Below are positions 52,043-62,904 of a stretch of 64,000 nucleotides of DNA, piece by piece; position 1 is the stretch's first letter, and each line of letters starts with the position of its first letter. The stretch is from Alphaproteobacteria bacterium. Its GTDB lineage: Bacteria > Pseudomonadota > Alphaproteobacteria > Rhizobiales > Xanthobacteraceae. The notes below the pieces were generated by a model that searched no databases, was not told the origin of the DNA, and worked only from the letters and a program-made list of their open reading frames with translations. Location: positions 1-64,000 of the forward strand of contig JAPLPD010000149.1 of the NCBI GenBank assembly GCA_026400395.1, given 5' to 3'. The position numbers and the translations under genes were made by a program.

Positions 52043-53151
52043 CCGCGCTTCCGCTCCGGCCTCGCCGCCAGCCCCGCGTGCGCGACAACCTTGCGCATCA
52101 CGTTGGGCAACGCCTCGCCGTGCAGGTCGGCCAGCGAAACCCAGCGCATGCCGGCGGGCGCTTTGGTCTTGGCCGGCACGCTCGCGGCATAGACGGTCTG
52201 CTGCAATGGGAAATGCGTGAAGCCGTGCTCGACCACACCCGCGAGCTTCCGCCATTTCGCCTTCAGCGGCGCCTGCGCCAGTGCGTTTTCCAACTCGTGC
52301 GCCCAGGCCGTCGATGGCACCTCGGTCATGCCGCCAAGCAGCCCCTTTTCCGGCCGCGAGCGAACCAGCACATGACCGTCGGCGCGCGTCACCACGAACG
52401 ACGCGCCGTAGCGCATCCGACCCTCGACCTTCGGTGCTTTGCGCGGAAACGTCTCGGCGTCGCCGCGCGCCCGCGCGCTGCACACCGCGATCCACGGACA
52501 AATGCCGCACGCCGGACTCTTCGGCGAGCAGATGGTGGCGCCGAGGTCCATCATGGCCTGGGTGAAATCGCCGGCGCGTTGTTGCGGCACCAGCGTCTCG
52601 GCGTGCGCGCGAATCTCCAGTTTCGCCGCCGGCAATTGCGTCTCGACCGCGAACAGCCGCGCGATCACCCGCTCGATGTTGCCGTCGATCGCAACCGCCC
52701 GGCGGCCAAACGCGATCGCAGCGATCGCCGCCGCCGTGTAGGCGCCGATGCCGGGCAGCGCGCGCAAACCCTCTTCATCGTCGGGAAAGCGTCCGCCATG
52801 TTCGCCGGCCACCGCCTTCGCGCAGGCGTGCAGGTTGCGGGCGCGGGCGTAATAGCCGAGCCCGGCCCACGCCTTCAGCACATCGTCGAGCGGCGCCGCC
52901 GCCAGCCGTCCCACATCCGGCCAGCGCGCCAGGAACTTCGCGTAATAAGGCCCGACCGCCTTCACGGTGGTCTGCTGCAGCATGATCTCCGACAGCCAGA
53001 TATGATAAGGGTCGGCTGCCTCGCCCGGCGCGGAGCGCCACGGCAGGTGGCGGCGATGCCGGTCATACCAGACGAGCAGCGCCTCGGGATCGGGGGCCAC
53101 ACCCGGCGCCGCGCGCGACTTCTTCCGGACCGCCGCACCTGCTACGCTCAT
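52039..53151 (-). CDS. mutY: A/G-specific adenine glycosylase
   Basis: VWYDRHRRHLPWRS, SEIMLQQTTVKAVGPYYAKFLARWPDV, LPGIGAYTAAAIAAIAFG. Confidence 0.93.
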   Translation of the reverse strand: MSVAGAAVRKKSRAAPGVAPDPEALLVWYDRHRRHLPWRSAPGEAADPYHIWLSEIMLQQTTVKAVGPYYAKFLARWPDVGRLAAAPLDDVLKAWAGLGYYARARNLHACAKAVAGEHGGRFPDDEEGLRALPGIGAYTAAAIAAIAFGRRAVAIDGNIERVIARLFAVETQLPAAKLEIRAHAETLVPQQRAGDFTQAMMDLGATICSPKSPACGICPWIAVCSARARGDAETFPRKAPKVEGRMRYGASFVVTRADGHVLVRSRPEKGLLGGMTEVPSTAWAHELENALAQAPLKAKWRKLAGVVEHGFTHFPLQQTVYAASVPAKTKAPAGMRWVSLADLHGEALPNVMRKVVAHAGLAARPERKRG

Positions 53152-53178
53152 TCTTCCGCTTTGACAGAGCCCAGCGCC

Positions 53179-53652
53179 GTGAACAAGTACCGCCCCGTCC
53201 GCAAGCTCGCCGAACTCACATCGGAGTTCATGGCGGACGCGTTCAAGAAGCAGGGCTTCGCCGCGACGGAACTCGTTACCCGCTGGAAGGACATCGCCGG
53301 CCCCGAGATCGCCGCGCACACCGAGCCGGTCAAGCTGCAATGGCCCCGCGAGGTCAACGGCGAACCGGCCGAGCCCGCCACCCTGGTGCTGCGCGTCGAA
53401 GGGCCGGTGGCCATCGAAATTCAGCATCAGTCCGCGATCATCCTGGAGCGTATCAACCGCTTTTTCGGCTGGCAGGCGGTCGGCCGCATCGTGCTGCGCC
53501 AGGCGCCGCTGACGCGGCCCAAGGCCAGGGCCGTCCCGCCGAAGCTCGACGCCGCCGAGGTGGCGCGGGTGGAAGCCACGCTCACCGCCGTGGCCGACGA
53601 CGGACTGCGGGCGGCGCTCGGGCGCCTCGGCGCCGCCGTCAAACGGCGTTAA
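53179..53652 (+). CDS. DUF721 domain protein (DciA-like)
   Basis: RWKDIAGPEIAAHTEPVKLQWP; C-terminal part of an 842-aa open frame; alternative TTG start at 53161. Confidence 0.78.
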   Translation: MNKYRPVRKLAELTSEFMADAFKKQGFAATELVTRWKDIAGPEIAAHTEPVKLQWPREVNGEPAEPATLVLRVEGPVAIEIQHQSAIILERINRFFGWQAVGRIVLRQAPLTRPKARAVPPKLDAAEVARVEATLTAVADDGLRAALGRLGAAVKRR

Positions 53653-53779
53653 ATCGGCTGCGCGACCGTTTACCGGATCAACCGAACGTGACCGGGCGGC
53701 TGCCACCGGACTTGGCGAACCGGCCCGCCAATGCCACATTGCGGGCCAACACTGTGACGAACCCTCACGGAGCTTTCAG

Positions 53780-54430
53780 GTGATCACACGTCGTAACTTG
53801 CTGCTGGGCGCCAGTGTCTTGGCGATCGTTGCCGCCGCTGGCGGAAACATGCTGGACGCGCAACCGGCCGCCGCGCAGACCGTCGCCGCCGCGGACCTGC
53901 TGGTACCGCCCTCGCTCGGCGACCGCATTCTCGGCAAGGACGACGCTCCGGTCACCATCGTCGAATACGCCTCGATGACCTGCCCGCATTGCGCGGCGTT
54001 CCACGAAACCGCCTATCCGGAACTGAAGAAGCGCTACATCGAGACCGGCAAGGTGCGATTCATCTTCCGCGAGTTCCCGCTCGATCCGCTCGCCGCCGGC
54101 GCCTCGATGCTGGCGCGCTGCGCCGACAAGGATAAGTTCTACCCGCTGATCGAGACCCTGTTTCAGCAGCAGCGCCAGTGGGCGGTGGAGAAGCCGATCC
54201 CGAAGCTGCTCGCACTCGCCAAGCAGGCCGGAATGAGCGAGCAGACCTTCAACGCGTGCCTGTCCGATCAAAAGATGCTCGACGCCATGCAGGAGGAGCA
54301 GAAGCGCGCCACCGACAAGTTCGGCGTGAATTCAACGCCGACGGTGTTCATCAACGGCAAGAAGGTCGTCGGCGGCACTTCGATCGAAGAACTGGCCAAG
54401 ATCATCGATCCGCTGCTGACCAAGAGCTGA
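53780..54430 (+). CDS. DsbA-family thiol:disulfide interchange protein
   Basis: TIVEYASMTCPHCAAFHETAYPELKKRYIETGKVRFIFREFPLD (CPHC); signal peptide. Confidence 0.92.
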   Translation: MITRRNLLLGASVLAIVAAAGGNMLDAQPAAAQTVAAADLLVPPSLGDRILGKDDAPVTIVEYASMTCPHCAAFHETAYPELKKRYIETGKVRFIFREFPLDPLAAGASMLARCADKDKFYPLIETLFQQQRQWAVEKPIPKLLALAKQAGMSEQTFNACLSDQKMLDAMQEEQKRATDKFGVNSTPTVFINGKKVVGGTSIEELAKIIDPLLTKS

Positions 54431-54452
54431 TCCGCTTAATCAAACGGCTATA

Positions 54453-55448
54453 TCATTCCGACTTGATCCCGGCGGCCTTCACGACCTCCGGCCAGCGCTT
54501 CAACTCGCTCTTGATGAAGTTGTCGAACTGCTGCGCCGAGCCGCCGACGATGTCGGCGGCTTGGGCTTCAGAAATCGCCGAGCGCACCGACGGCACCTGC
54601 AGCACCTGATTGAACACGGCGTTGATCCGCGTCACCAGCGCGGGGTCCATACCCGCGGGCCCGGCAATGCCGTGCCAGACGGCGACGTCGAAGCCCGGGA
54701 TGGTCTTGCCGACCGACGGCGTGTCGGGCAATTGCGGCATCGGCCGCATCGATACCCCCGCGAGCGGGCGCACGCGGCCTTCGCGGATCTGGCCGAGCGC
54801 CGTCGAGACGGTGATGACCGCGGTGTCGGCCTCATTCTTCAAAAGCGCCGTCAGCATCTCCGAACCGGAGCGATAGACCACGTTGACCTGGTCGATGCCC
54901 GCCTGGCTGTTTAGATAAGCCATGAACAGATGCGTCCAGTTGCCCAGGCCGGCCGAGGCATAATTGAACTTGCCCGGCTGCTGTTTCGCGGCGGCGATGA
55001 ACTCGGCCAGCGTTGTATAGGGCAGCGTCGGGCGGATCATCACCACCGCCGGGAGGTTCGCCGCGTGAATGATCGGCGTGAACGCTGTGTGCGGATCGTA
55101 TGGCAGCTTGGCGCCGAGCGTGTGCGACACCGCGTTGGGGCCGACCTCGGCGAGGAACAGCGTGTAGCCATCCGGCTTCTCACGCGCGACAGCGGCCGCC
55201 GCGATGGTTCCGCCGGCGCCAGGACGGTTCTCGACAATCAGCGGCTGTCCGTTGGCGAATTGCGCGAAGCCTTGTGACAGGTTGCGTGACAGCGTGTCGG
55301 CTGCGCCGCCCGCTCCAACCGTCACCAGCAGCCTGACCGGACGGTCCGGCCATTGCGATGCCGGCTGTGCAAAAGCTGGCGCGGCTGCGAAAACTGCGAG
55401 CACGACGCAGGCGATAGCGTGGCGCGCCGCATGGCTGGCGTTTGGCAT
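54453..55448 (-). CDS. Bug/TctC-family substrate-binding protein
   Basis: WPDRPVRLLVTVGAGGAADTLSRNLSQGFA; ENRPGAGGTIAAAAVAREKPDGYT. Confidence 0.9.
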   Translation of the reverse strand: MPNASHAARHAIACVVLAVFAAAPAFAQPASQWPDRPVRLLVTVGAGGAADTLSRNLSQGFAQFANGQPLIVENRPGAGGTIAAAAVAREKPDGYTLFLAEVGPNAVSHTLGAKLPYDPHTAFTPIIHAANLPAVVMIRPTLPYTTLAEFIAAAKQQPGKFNYASAGLGNWTHLFMAYLNSQAGIDQVNVVYRSGSEMLTALLKNEADTAVITVSTALGQIREGRVRPLAGVSMRPMPQLPDTPSVGKTIPGFDVAVWHGIAGPAGMDPALVTRINAVFNQVLQVPSVRSAISEAQAADIVGGSAQQFDNFIKSELKRWPEVVKAAGIKSE

Positions 55449-55851
55449 GGCAATTCCCCCCGGTCGTTGGCGTTATTGTGACCTTGGTAACGGGCGGCGG
55501 GCGCAGGCACAACCACCGCGCGCCGCGGCCGGGTGAAGCAACGCGGCGAATCCCATATAAGGCGGATGGTCGCTCTTGTCGGCGTTACCTTCTGGTTCCG
55601 CGGCCGCCCGAACGGAGCGCGGACTCACAATCCAAATTTTGCCGTATTACATTAATTCTCACAGGTTTTTTCCGTCGTCGAAACGACACAGGCGGGGATA
55701 AGTGCGGCTTAGGGTTTGAAGTCCGAAGCCGGCCTATTCCATTCTCCGCGACGACGGGCCCCGCCTCCGAGGCGGTGACCGCGGGCGCAATGAAGCCCGA
55801 GTTTATGTGCTTTCCGGCCATCCTGGGCCGTAACCTGGAACTGAAATTGAA

Positions 55852-58800
55852 ATGAAACTCACGCGCCTGCGCTTGATCGGTTTCAAGTCCTTCGTCGAGC
55901 CGACAGACTTTCTGATCGAGCCGGGCCTGACCGGCGTGGTCGGACCGAACGGCTGCGGCAAGTCGAACCTCGTCGAAGCGCTGCGCTGGGTGATGGGCGA
56001 GACGTCGCACAAGTCGATGCGCGCCGCCGAGATGGACGACGTGATTTTCGCCGGCAACAACAACCGGCCGCCGCGCAACACCGCCGAAGTCGCGATCCAG
56101 ATCGACAACTCCAAGCACGAGGCGCCGACCCAGTTCAACGAACACGACACGCTCGATGTCTCGCGCCGGATCGAGCGCGAAAAGGGCTCGCTCTACCGCA
56201 TCAACGGACGCGACGTGCGTGCGCGCGACGTGATGACGCTGTTCGCCGACGCTTCGACCGGCTCGCGCTCGCCCGCCCTGGTTCATCAGGGCCGCATCGG
56301 CGAGATCATCCAGGCCAAGCCGGAGCAGCGCCGCCGCGTCCTCGAAGAGGCCGCCGGCATTTCCGGCCTGCACGCGCGCCGCCACGAGGCCGAACTGCGC
56401 CTGCGCGCCGCCGAGTCCAATCTCGTCCGCGTCGAAGACGTGGTGAAGCAGCTCGCCGGCCAGATCGACGCGCTCAAGCGCCAGGCCCGCCAGGCGATCC
56501 GCTACCGCGCCGTTTCGACTGAACTCCGCAAGGTTGAGGCCACGCTGTATTACCTGCGCTGGCTCGGCGCCAACGCCGAAGTCAAAGACAGCGAGCAGGC
56601 CAACGACCTCAGCGTCCGCGCCGTCGCCGAAGCGACCATCGGGCAGAGCGGAGCGGGCCAGGCCCGCGAGATCGCCGCGGAAGCGGTGCCGCCGCTGCGC
56701 GAGGCCGAGGCGCGCGCCGCCGCGGCGTTGCAACGGCTGGTGATCGCCCGCGACACCCTCGACGCCGAAGAGACCCGCGCGCGCGAACGCCTCGCCGAAC
56801 TCGATCGCCGCCTTGCGCAGTTCGAAGCGGACGTCGCGCGCGAGCGCGCGCTGGTCGCCGACGCCGAGGCCGCGCTAACTCAGCTTTCGCAGGAAGAAGA
56901 GACCCTTCGCAACGAGTTGCGAGTGAGCGCCGAACGCCGCTCCGGCGTCGATGCCCGGGCCGCCGAGGCCGATAGCGTGGTCGGCGCCGCGGAAAAGACC
57001 TTTGGCGAACTGACCGGCGCCCTCGCTGAGCTGACGGCGCGGCGCAACCAACTCACCGCGACGGCGCGCGAACAGTCCCAGCGCGTGACGCGGCTGAACG
57101 GCGAGGTCGCCAACATCGAAGCCGGGCTCGCCTCGGTATCCGAGAGCCGGCCCGATGTCGCCGCGCTGGCAGCCGCGGTTGAAAGCGCACAAACCGCCGT
57201 CACCCTGGGCGAGCAGGCGTCCGGCGCCGCCGAAGCCGCGCACGTCGCCGCGCGCAAGTCACTCGACGCCTCGCGGATTCCGCTCGCCGATGCCGAGCGC
57301 GCCGTGCAACGCCTCGACACCGAAGGCAAGACCTTGATGAAGCTGCTCGCGGTCGAGACCGCGAGCATGTGGCCGCCGGTGATCGACAAGATCACCGTCG
57401 AAAAGGGCTACGAGATCGCGCTCGGCGCGGCGCTGGGCGACGACCTCGACGCGCCGGTCGATCAGCAGCACGCCATGCGCTGGATGGGCGCGGCGATCGA
57501 CCCGGCCGATCCGGCGCTGCCGGACGGCGCCAAGGCGCTGGCCCAGTTCGTCCAGGCCCCGCCGGAACTGGCGCGCCGCCTCGCCCAGATCGGCGTGATC
57601 GACAACACCGATGGCGCACGGCTCGCGAGCCTGCTCAAGCCGGGCCAACGGCTTGTCTCGCGCGATGGCGACCTCTGGCGTTGGGATGGCTTTGCCGCCG
57701 ACGCGCATGCCCCCACCGGCGCGGCGCGGCGTCTCGCCCAGCGCAGTCGCCTCGCCGACATCGACGGTGAGCTGACCGTCGCGCGCGTCACCGTCGAAGA
57801 GAAGCGCCGCCTGGCCGAAGCCGCTCAGTCCGAACTGACCGCGGCTGGCGCCGCCGAGGCTGCCGCCCGCGAACAGTGGCGAAAGGCCCAGCGCGAGGCC
57901 GATAGCGCCCGCGAGTTGCACGCCATGGCGGAACGCGAGATGGCGCGCAACACCGCGCGCATCTCCGCCCTCACCGAGGCCAAGACCCGGCTCAGCACTG
58001 GCCGCGACGAAGCCCAGGCCGCCCTCAGCGTCGCCGAAGGCGGACTGGCCGAACTGCCGCCGTCGGCCGATCTGGAGGGCCAGCTTGCCGCCATCCGCAC
58101 CGAGATCGAAACCCGCCGCGCACAGCTTGCCGAGGTCCGCGCCGAGGCGCAGGCGCTTGCTCGCGAGGCCGAGCAGGCCGACCGCCGCCTCAACGCCATC
58201 GGCTCGGAGCGGCAGGCGTGGACCGACCGGCGTGAACGCGCCATCGCCCAGATCGCCACCCTCGACACCCGCGGCGCCGAGGCCCGCGAGGAGCGCGCGT
58301 CGCTGGCAGACGCGCCGGCGATCTTCGAGGAGAAGCGCCGCGTACTGATCGGCGAGGTTCAGGGCGCCGAGACCACCCGCGCCACCGCCGCCGACCAGTT
58401 GGCGCAGGCCGAAAGCGCGCTGGCCGCCACTGACCGCGCCGTGCGCGCGGCGCTGGAGGCGCTCGGCGCAGCCCGCGAGGAAGCCGCCCGCGCCGAGGAG
58501 CGGGTCGAGGGGGCCAAGCGCCGGCTCACCGACATCGCCCACGAGATCCATGAGATGCTCGAGTGCGAACCTGATGCTCTGGCCGAGGTTTCGGGGCTGC
58601 AGCAGGGCGAAACAATGCCGGACGTCACCGTCGTCGAGGCTGACCTGGAGCGTCTGCGCCGCGACCGCGAGCGGCTCGGCGCCGTCAATCTTCGCGCCGA
58701 GGAGGAACTCGGCGAGATCGAGACCCAGCACAACACCCTGACCGCCGAACGCGACGATCTGGTGGAGGCCATCGCCCGCCTCCGGCAGGGCATTGTCAGC

Positions 58801-59304
58801 CTGAACAAGGAAGCCCGCGAACGGCTGCTCACGTCGTTCGCCACCGTGAACACCCAGTTCCAGCGGTTGTTCACCGAGCTGTTCGGCGGCGGCACCGCCG
58901 AGCTGCAGTTGATCGAGAGCGACGATCCGCTGGAAGCCGGCCTCGAAATCTTCGCCCGCCCGCCGGGCAAGAAGCCCGCGACGCTCTCGCTGCTGTCCGG
59001 CGGCGAACAGGCGCTGACGGCGCTTGCTCTGATCTTCGCGGTGTTCCTCACCAATCCCGCGCCGATCTGCGTGCTGGACGAAGTGGACGCCCCGCTCGAC
59101 GATCACAACGTGGAGCGGTTCTGCGATCTACTCGACGAAATGGGCCGTTCGACCGACACCCGCTTCGTCATCATCACCCACAATCCGATCACCATGGCGC
59201 GGATGAACCGGCTGTACGGCGTGACGATGGCCGAACGCGGCATTTCCCAGCTCGTCTCGGTCGATCTCGAGGCGGCGGTGAAAATCAGGGACTCGGCGGC
59301 CTGA
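55852..59304 (+). CDS. smc: chromosome segregation protein SMC
   Basis: 1150 aa; MKLTRLRLIGFKSFVEPTDFLIEPGLTGVVGPNGCGKSNLVEALRWVMGE; LSLLSGGEQALTALALIFAVFLTNPAPICVLDEVDAPLDD. Confidence 0.96.
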   Translation: MKLTRLRLIGFKSFVEPTDFLIEPGLTGVVGPNGCGKSNLVEALRWVMGETSHKSMRAAEMDDVIFAGNNNRPPRNTAEVAIQIDNSKHEAPTQFNEHDTLDVSRRIEREKGSLYRINGRDVRARDVMTLFADASTGSRSPALVHQGRIGEIIQAKPEQRRRVLEEAAGISGLHARRHEAELRLRAAESNLVRVEDVVKQLAGQIDALKRQARQAIRYRAVSTELRKVEATLYYLRWLGANAEVKDSEQANDLSVRAVAEATIGQSGAGQAREIAAEAVPPLREAEARAAAALQRLVIARDTLDAEETRARERLAELDRRLAQFEADVARERALVADAEAALTQLSQEEETLRNELRVSAERRSGVDARAAEADSVVGAAEKTFGELTGALAELTARRNQLTATAREQSQRVTRLNGEVANIEAGLASVSESRPDVAALAAAVESAQTAVTLGEQASGAAEAAHVAARKSLDASRIPLADAERAVQRLDTEGKTLMKLLAVETASMWPPVIDKITVEKGYEIALGAALGDDLDAPVDQQHAMRWMGAAIDPADPALPDGAKALAQFVQAPPELARRLAQIGVIDNTDGARLASLLKPGQRLVSRDGDLWRWDGFAADAHAPTGAARRLAQRSRLADIDGELTVARVTVEEKRRLAEAAQSELTAAGAAEAAAREQWRKAQREADSARELHAMAEREMARNTARISALTEAKTRLSTGRDEAQAALSVAEGGLAELPPSADLEGQLAAIRTEIETRRAQLAEVRAEAQALAREAEQADRRLNAIGSERQAWTDRRERAIAQIATLDTRGAEAREERASLADAPAIFEEKRRVLIGEVQGAETTRATAADQLAQAESALAATDRAVRAALEALGAAREEAARAEERVEGAKRRLTDIAHEIHEMLECEPDALAEVSGLQQGETMPDVTVVEADLERLRRDRERLGAVNLRAEEELGEIETQHNTLTAERDDLVEAIARLRQGIVSLNKEARERLLTSFATVNTQFQRLFTELFGGGTAELQLIESDDPLEAGLEIFARPPGKKPATLSLLSGGEQALTALALIFAVFLTNPAPICVLDEVDAPLDDHNVERFCDLLDEMGRSTDTRFVIITHNPITMARMNRLYGVTMAERGISQLVSVDLEAAVKIRDSAA

Positions 59305-59331
59305 CCCGCCGCGACCGATCCGCGGCCCCCG

Positions 59332-62273
59332 TCAGAACAGGTGCCGAATCCGGCCGCTGATCTGATGGGCGGCGTAGTCGTGTTCGCCAACCTTGAAGTC
59401 GTAGTTCAAGGACAGCGTGCTGTCGGGCCCAAGCTTGCCGCTGATGCCTGCGCCGAATATGCCGAAGTCCCGGCCCGCGCCGACGGTCGTGGTATCGAAT
59501 TGCCCTGGAAACGCGGAATCGACGAAGCCAGCGCGAAGGTTGCGCGCCGAATCGAGAAACTCGTGTTGCCAGGTGACCCGCCATTCGGGAACGAACACAC
59601 CCCAGGCGGTCTGCAAATCATAGCGCGTTCGCACGCCCAGGCTGGTGCGGAATGAGTCCACCGAATCGGCCCCGACAACGAGAGCCGCGGCGCCCGTTTC
59701 CGTGAAACCGGACACTCGCACTTTCGTGTACTGGGCGCCCAGCGTCGGCGTCACCAGCCATTGGCCGTAGCGCGCATCGAATCCGACCGCGCCCTGGCCG
59801 GCAAATTGATCGCCGTCAGGCTTGCTGAGGTTGGGCGTACCCAAGACCATGCGACTATTGTCGTAGGTGTTGCGTCCGTAAAGGAAGGTGCCGTTGGTGA
59901 ACCAGTTGCCTCGATAGTAGGTGCCGTAGGCGCCGGTCAGCCACGTATTGATCTTGCTGGTGCTGCCGAAATCATCGAGGTTGGCGCGGGTTCGGCTGAA
60001 CCCGCCGAGTACGCCGAGCACCAAATCCGGCGTGATGTGCTGATCGATACCGAAGGTCACTCCGGTCGTGGTGAACCGGTTCGCCGGCGCATTGCCGACC
60101 GCATCCTGACGGCCGAAGGTGACGTTGCCGTACATGAATACGCTGGCGGGACGCTCAGGCTGCGCAGCCGGCACCGGCGCTTTGACGATTTTTCCGCCAG
60201 GGCTGGCAGCCATCGCCGCAAACGGCACCGGGGTCGCGACCGCCCCCGACACCGGCGCAAAGCCCGAGGCGGTGATCGGATCGCTTTGCAACGGTGGCGC
60301 AAATCCGGACGGCGGCAGGTTCCTCGACCTGTCACCCTCTGCCAGCATCGCAAGCGCATCGATCCCGCTGATATCGAATCCCATCGCGCCCGCGCGGACG
60401 TTGGACAGCCGTTGATCGAGCACCTGGTTTGTCTGAAATGCGGCGTTCACGGCCATGGTCGTGATGCTCTGGAATGAGGTCGGCGTCAGTTGCGCCAACG
60501 CCGCCGGCACATTGCTCGAACTGGCGATCTGATCGATGATCGTCTGCAGGCCGGCGCTGGCGGACTGGGTGTTCGAGCCATTGTCGAGGATCGCTGCGAT
60601 GCTTCTCGTCGAACTGTCCGTGGCAAGAGATGAAAACGAGACTCCGTTGCCGGTCCCGCCAAACAGTTCGAAACTGGTGTACAGCGTGCCGCCGACGTTG
60701 ACGGTCTGTCCTGCGAGCAACGCGGACTTCTTGGCGTCCGACAGGCCGACCTTGTTGTAGTTCAGCGTATCGGTTCCGGCGCCGCCGTTGACAAGGCCGA
60801 CGATCTTCGACCCCGCCATGATATTCACGACGTCGTTGCCACCCTCCATGTTGATGGCGCGGCCGTTGTTGCCGATGATCGTGCCGAAGTTGGTAAGGTA
60901 TCGACGCCCTCGCCCATCTGAATGGCGGAGCCATCGCCGCGGATGAAGCGCGCGGAGCCGGTTCCAGTAAAGGTCGCTCCATCCAGCGTGCCGACGGAAT
61001 TTCCGTCAACGCTGCCGTTTTGCAGCAGCACGATGCCGGTCGGCTCCGGAATCGAGCCGTTGCCGGTGATCGTGCCGTGGTTGACGAGGGTGTCGTTGTC
61101 GCGGGCGTCGCCGAGTTTGTTCTCAAAGCGCACCGCAAATCCGTTCTGCCCTGTGATAGTGCCGAAGTTGGTGAGCGTGGTCGCGGCGACGCCGCTGCGC
61201 GACACGACGGAATCATTATTGACGACGATTGCGAAGGATAAGCCGGTGATGGACCCGGAGTTGATGATCGTGCCGCCGCCGATCGAGATGCCTTCGCTAT
61301 TGTTAGCGCGGCCGTTGCTGTCGAAACCGGAGGCGCCCGTTCCCTCGATAATTCCGGCGTTGGTGATTGTTGCAGCGTTATCGACATCAATACCGTCGCC
61401 ATCGCCATTGGCACTGACGCCGTTCCACGTACCAGTAATTCGGCCGAAATTGGTCACCGTGCCGATATTGTCCGAGCCGACGCCGGAGCCGTTGCGCCCC
61501 AAAATCACGCCGCCCGCGGCGTTTGTCACGGTGACGTTGCCCGTTGTGCCGATGTTGATGCCGTGACGGGAGCCCGAGATCGTGCCGCCGGTGAGGTTGT
61601 TGACCGTTGCGGTGAAGTTCTGAACGTTGACGGCGTCGGTGTTGTTGCCCGCGGTTGCGGCGTTGGAGATGATCAAGCCGGAATTGTTGAGGATGGCGTT
61701 GTTACCCGTGCGGACGGCGTCCGAGTCAGCCGAACTCATGACACCGGTGGCAAGGTTATTGATGGTGATACCGTTGACGACGCCGGTGACGATGTTGCCG
61801 AAATCGATGGCCTGACCGTTGCTTCCGCCGGTCCCCTGCGACTGGATCGTTCCGGCGTTATTGATCGTGATCGACCCCGCTGTGATGTCGATCTGCGATT
61901 GAATGGCGTCACCCGGTGTTTGAATAACCGCGCCGGCGTTGTTGTTGATGAGAATGTTTCTGGTGGTCCCGCCGCCCGTGTTGGTAAACCGGATGGCGCG
62001 CGACGCGCCGGCCGCTGTCGACTGGATGGTCCCGGAGTTGTTGACCGTAATAAGCGCGCTGCCGCCGGTGCCGGTGAGCGCAACCGCCGGATCGGCATTT
62101 GCGATAACCCGATCGCCGGCGTTGACCGTCAGCGTCCCGCCCGAGTTGACGGTCTGTTGCGTGGTGATATCAGCGGCGAGCGATGGCAGAGGAAGTGTCA
62201 GTGAAGACACCGACGCAATCAAAGTCAGCCGGCTCACGCCGCCCCACCAACGCAACATATTGCCCGCCCACAA
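59332..62273 (-). pseudogene. autotransporter outer-membrane beta-barrel protein split by a 1-nt frameshift
   Basis: 60825..62273 passenger (TNFGTI/NNSGTI-type repeats) and 59332..60849 (passenger end plus beta-barrel ending in ...GRIRHLF) rejoin if one C is added near 60897. Confidence 0.82.
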
Positions 62274-62354
62274 GATTTGAACCCCGCCTTCGCAGTAAAG
62301 AGGGCGTGTGTAACGGGTAAATGACGCTGGTCTGGTGCAATGGCGCGTGCCGGC

Positions 62355-62555
62355 TCAATCGCGCGGCGAGCACGGAACCGGCATGGGTTCTTCCAGCCAG
62401 GCTTGGCTGGCGGTCCAGACGTGCTCGTCGCCGCAAAGCGGGCAGGAAAACCTCACCTCGACCCGAGGCAGCCGGCTGAAATCGCCCGGCTCGGTTTCAA
62501 TCTGAGTGGAGACCGCGCGACCGGTGCGCGGGCAGCGGATCATCACCGGGCCCAT
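62355..62555 (-). CDS. small zinc-ribbon-like hypothetical protein
   Basis: MGPVMIRCPRTGRAVSTQIETEPGDFSRLPRVEVRFSCPLCGDEHVW. Confidence 0.65.
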   Translation of the reverse strand: MGPVMIRCPRTGRAVSTQIETEPGDFSRLPRVEVRFSCPLCGDEHVWTASQAWLEEPMPVPCSPRD

Positions 62556-62778
62556 AGAAATGCCCCCCATTCCCTTGAATTGAACCAGTAGGGGCCGGCG
62601 GTGGCTCAGTGGTGACCGGAACAAGGCACGCTCCCGCCGCCAGCGCCACTGTGGATAACTTTCTTTGCTTTTTACTCGAACCGGGCGGAACCGAATTCGA
62701 TTGGGGGCGTTTGTTGCTCGATATCGCGGAAATCGCCGGGCGACAGCCCCCTCTCCCCCGAACGCCGTTCGGCGAATA

Positions 62779-62810
62779 GACCCCAGGCCCAGTGCCTGGG
62801 GTCTTTTTTT
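62779..62810 (+). terminator. strong intrinsic terminator
   Basis: GACCCCAGGC-CCAGT-GCCTGGGGTC followed by TTTTTTT. Confidence 0.85.
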
Positions 62811-62904
62811 GCGGGTTCCGCGAACCTACGTGACCCTGGCCCTGACCAAGTGTCGCGCCCTACTCTGCCCTCGCGCTTCCCCTGACCCGCTAGGAGCCTT
62901 CTTT

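Noticed and set aside
51124-53652. 842-aa + strand ORF
   Set aside because: Only its C-terminal about 158 residues match a real protein (DUF721); the rest overlaps the amidohydrolase in another frame and mutY antisense.
57259-59106. 615-aa - strand ORF
   Set aside because: Antisense to smc coiled-coil coding sequence.
60100-62200. Short-period sequence similarity as a tandem DNA repeat or CRISPR
   Set aside because: Degenerate TNFGTI/NNSGTI-type protein repeats of an autotransporter passenger; no regular spacer/repeat structure.
62650-62780. tmRNA (permuted alphaproteobacterial type) in the orphan intergenic region
   Set aside because: No T-arm GTTCGAxTC...CCA acceptor end or tag peptide recognised; left only as an unassigned sRNA candidate.
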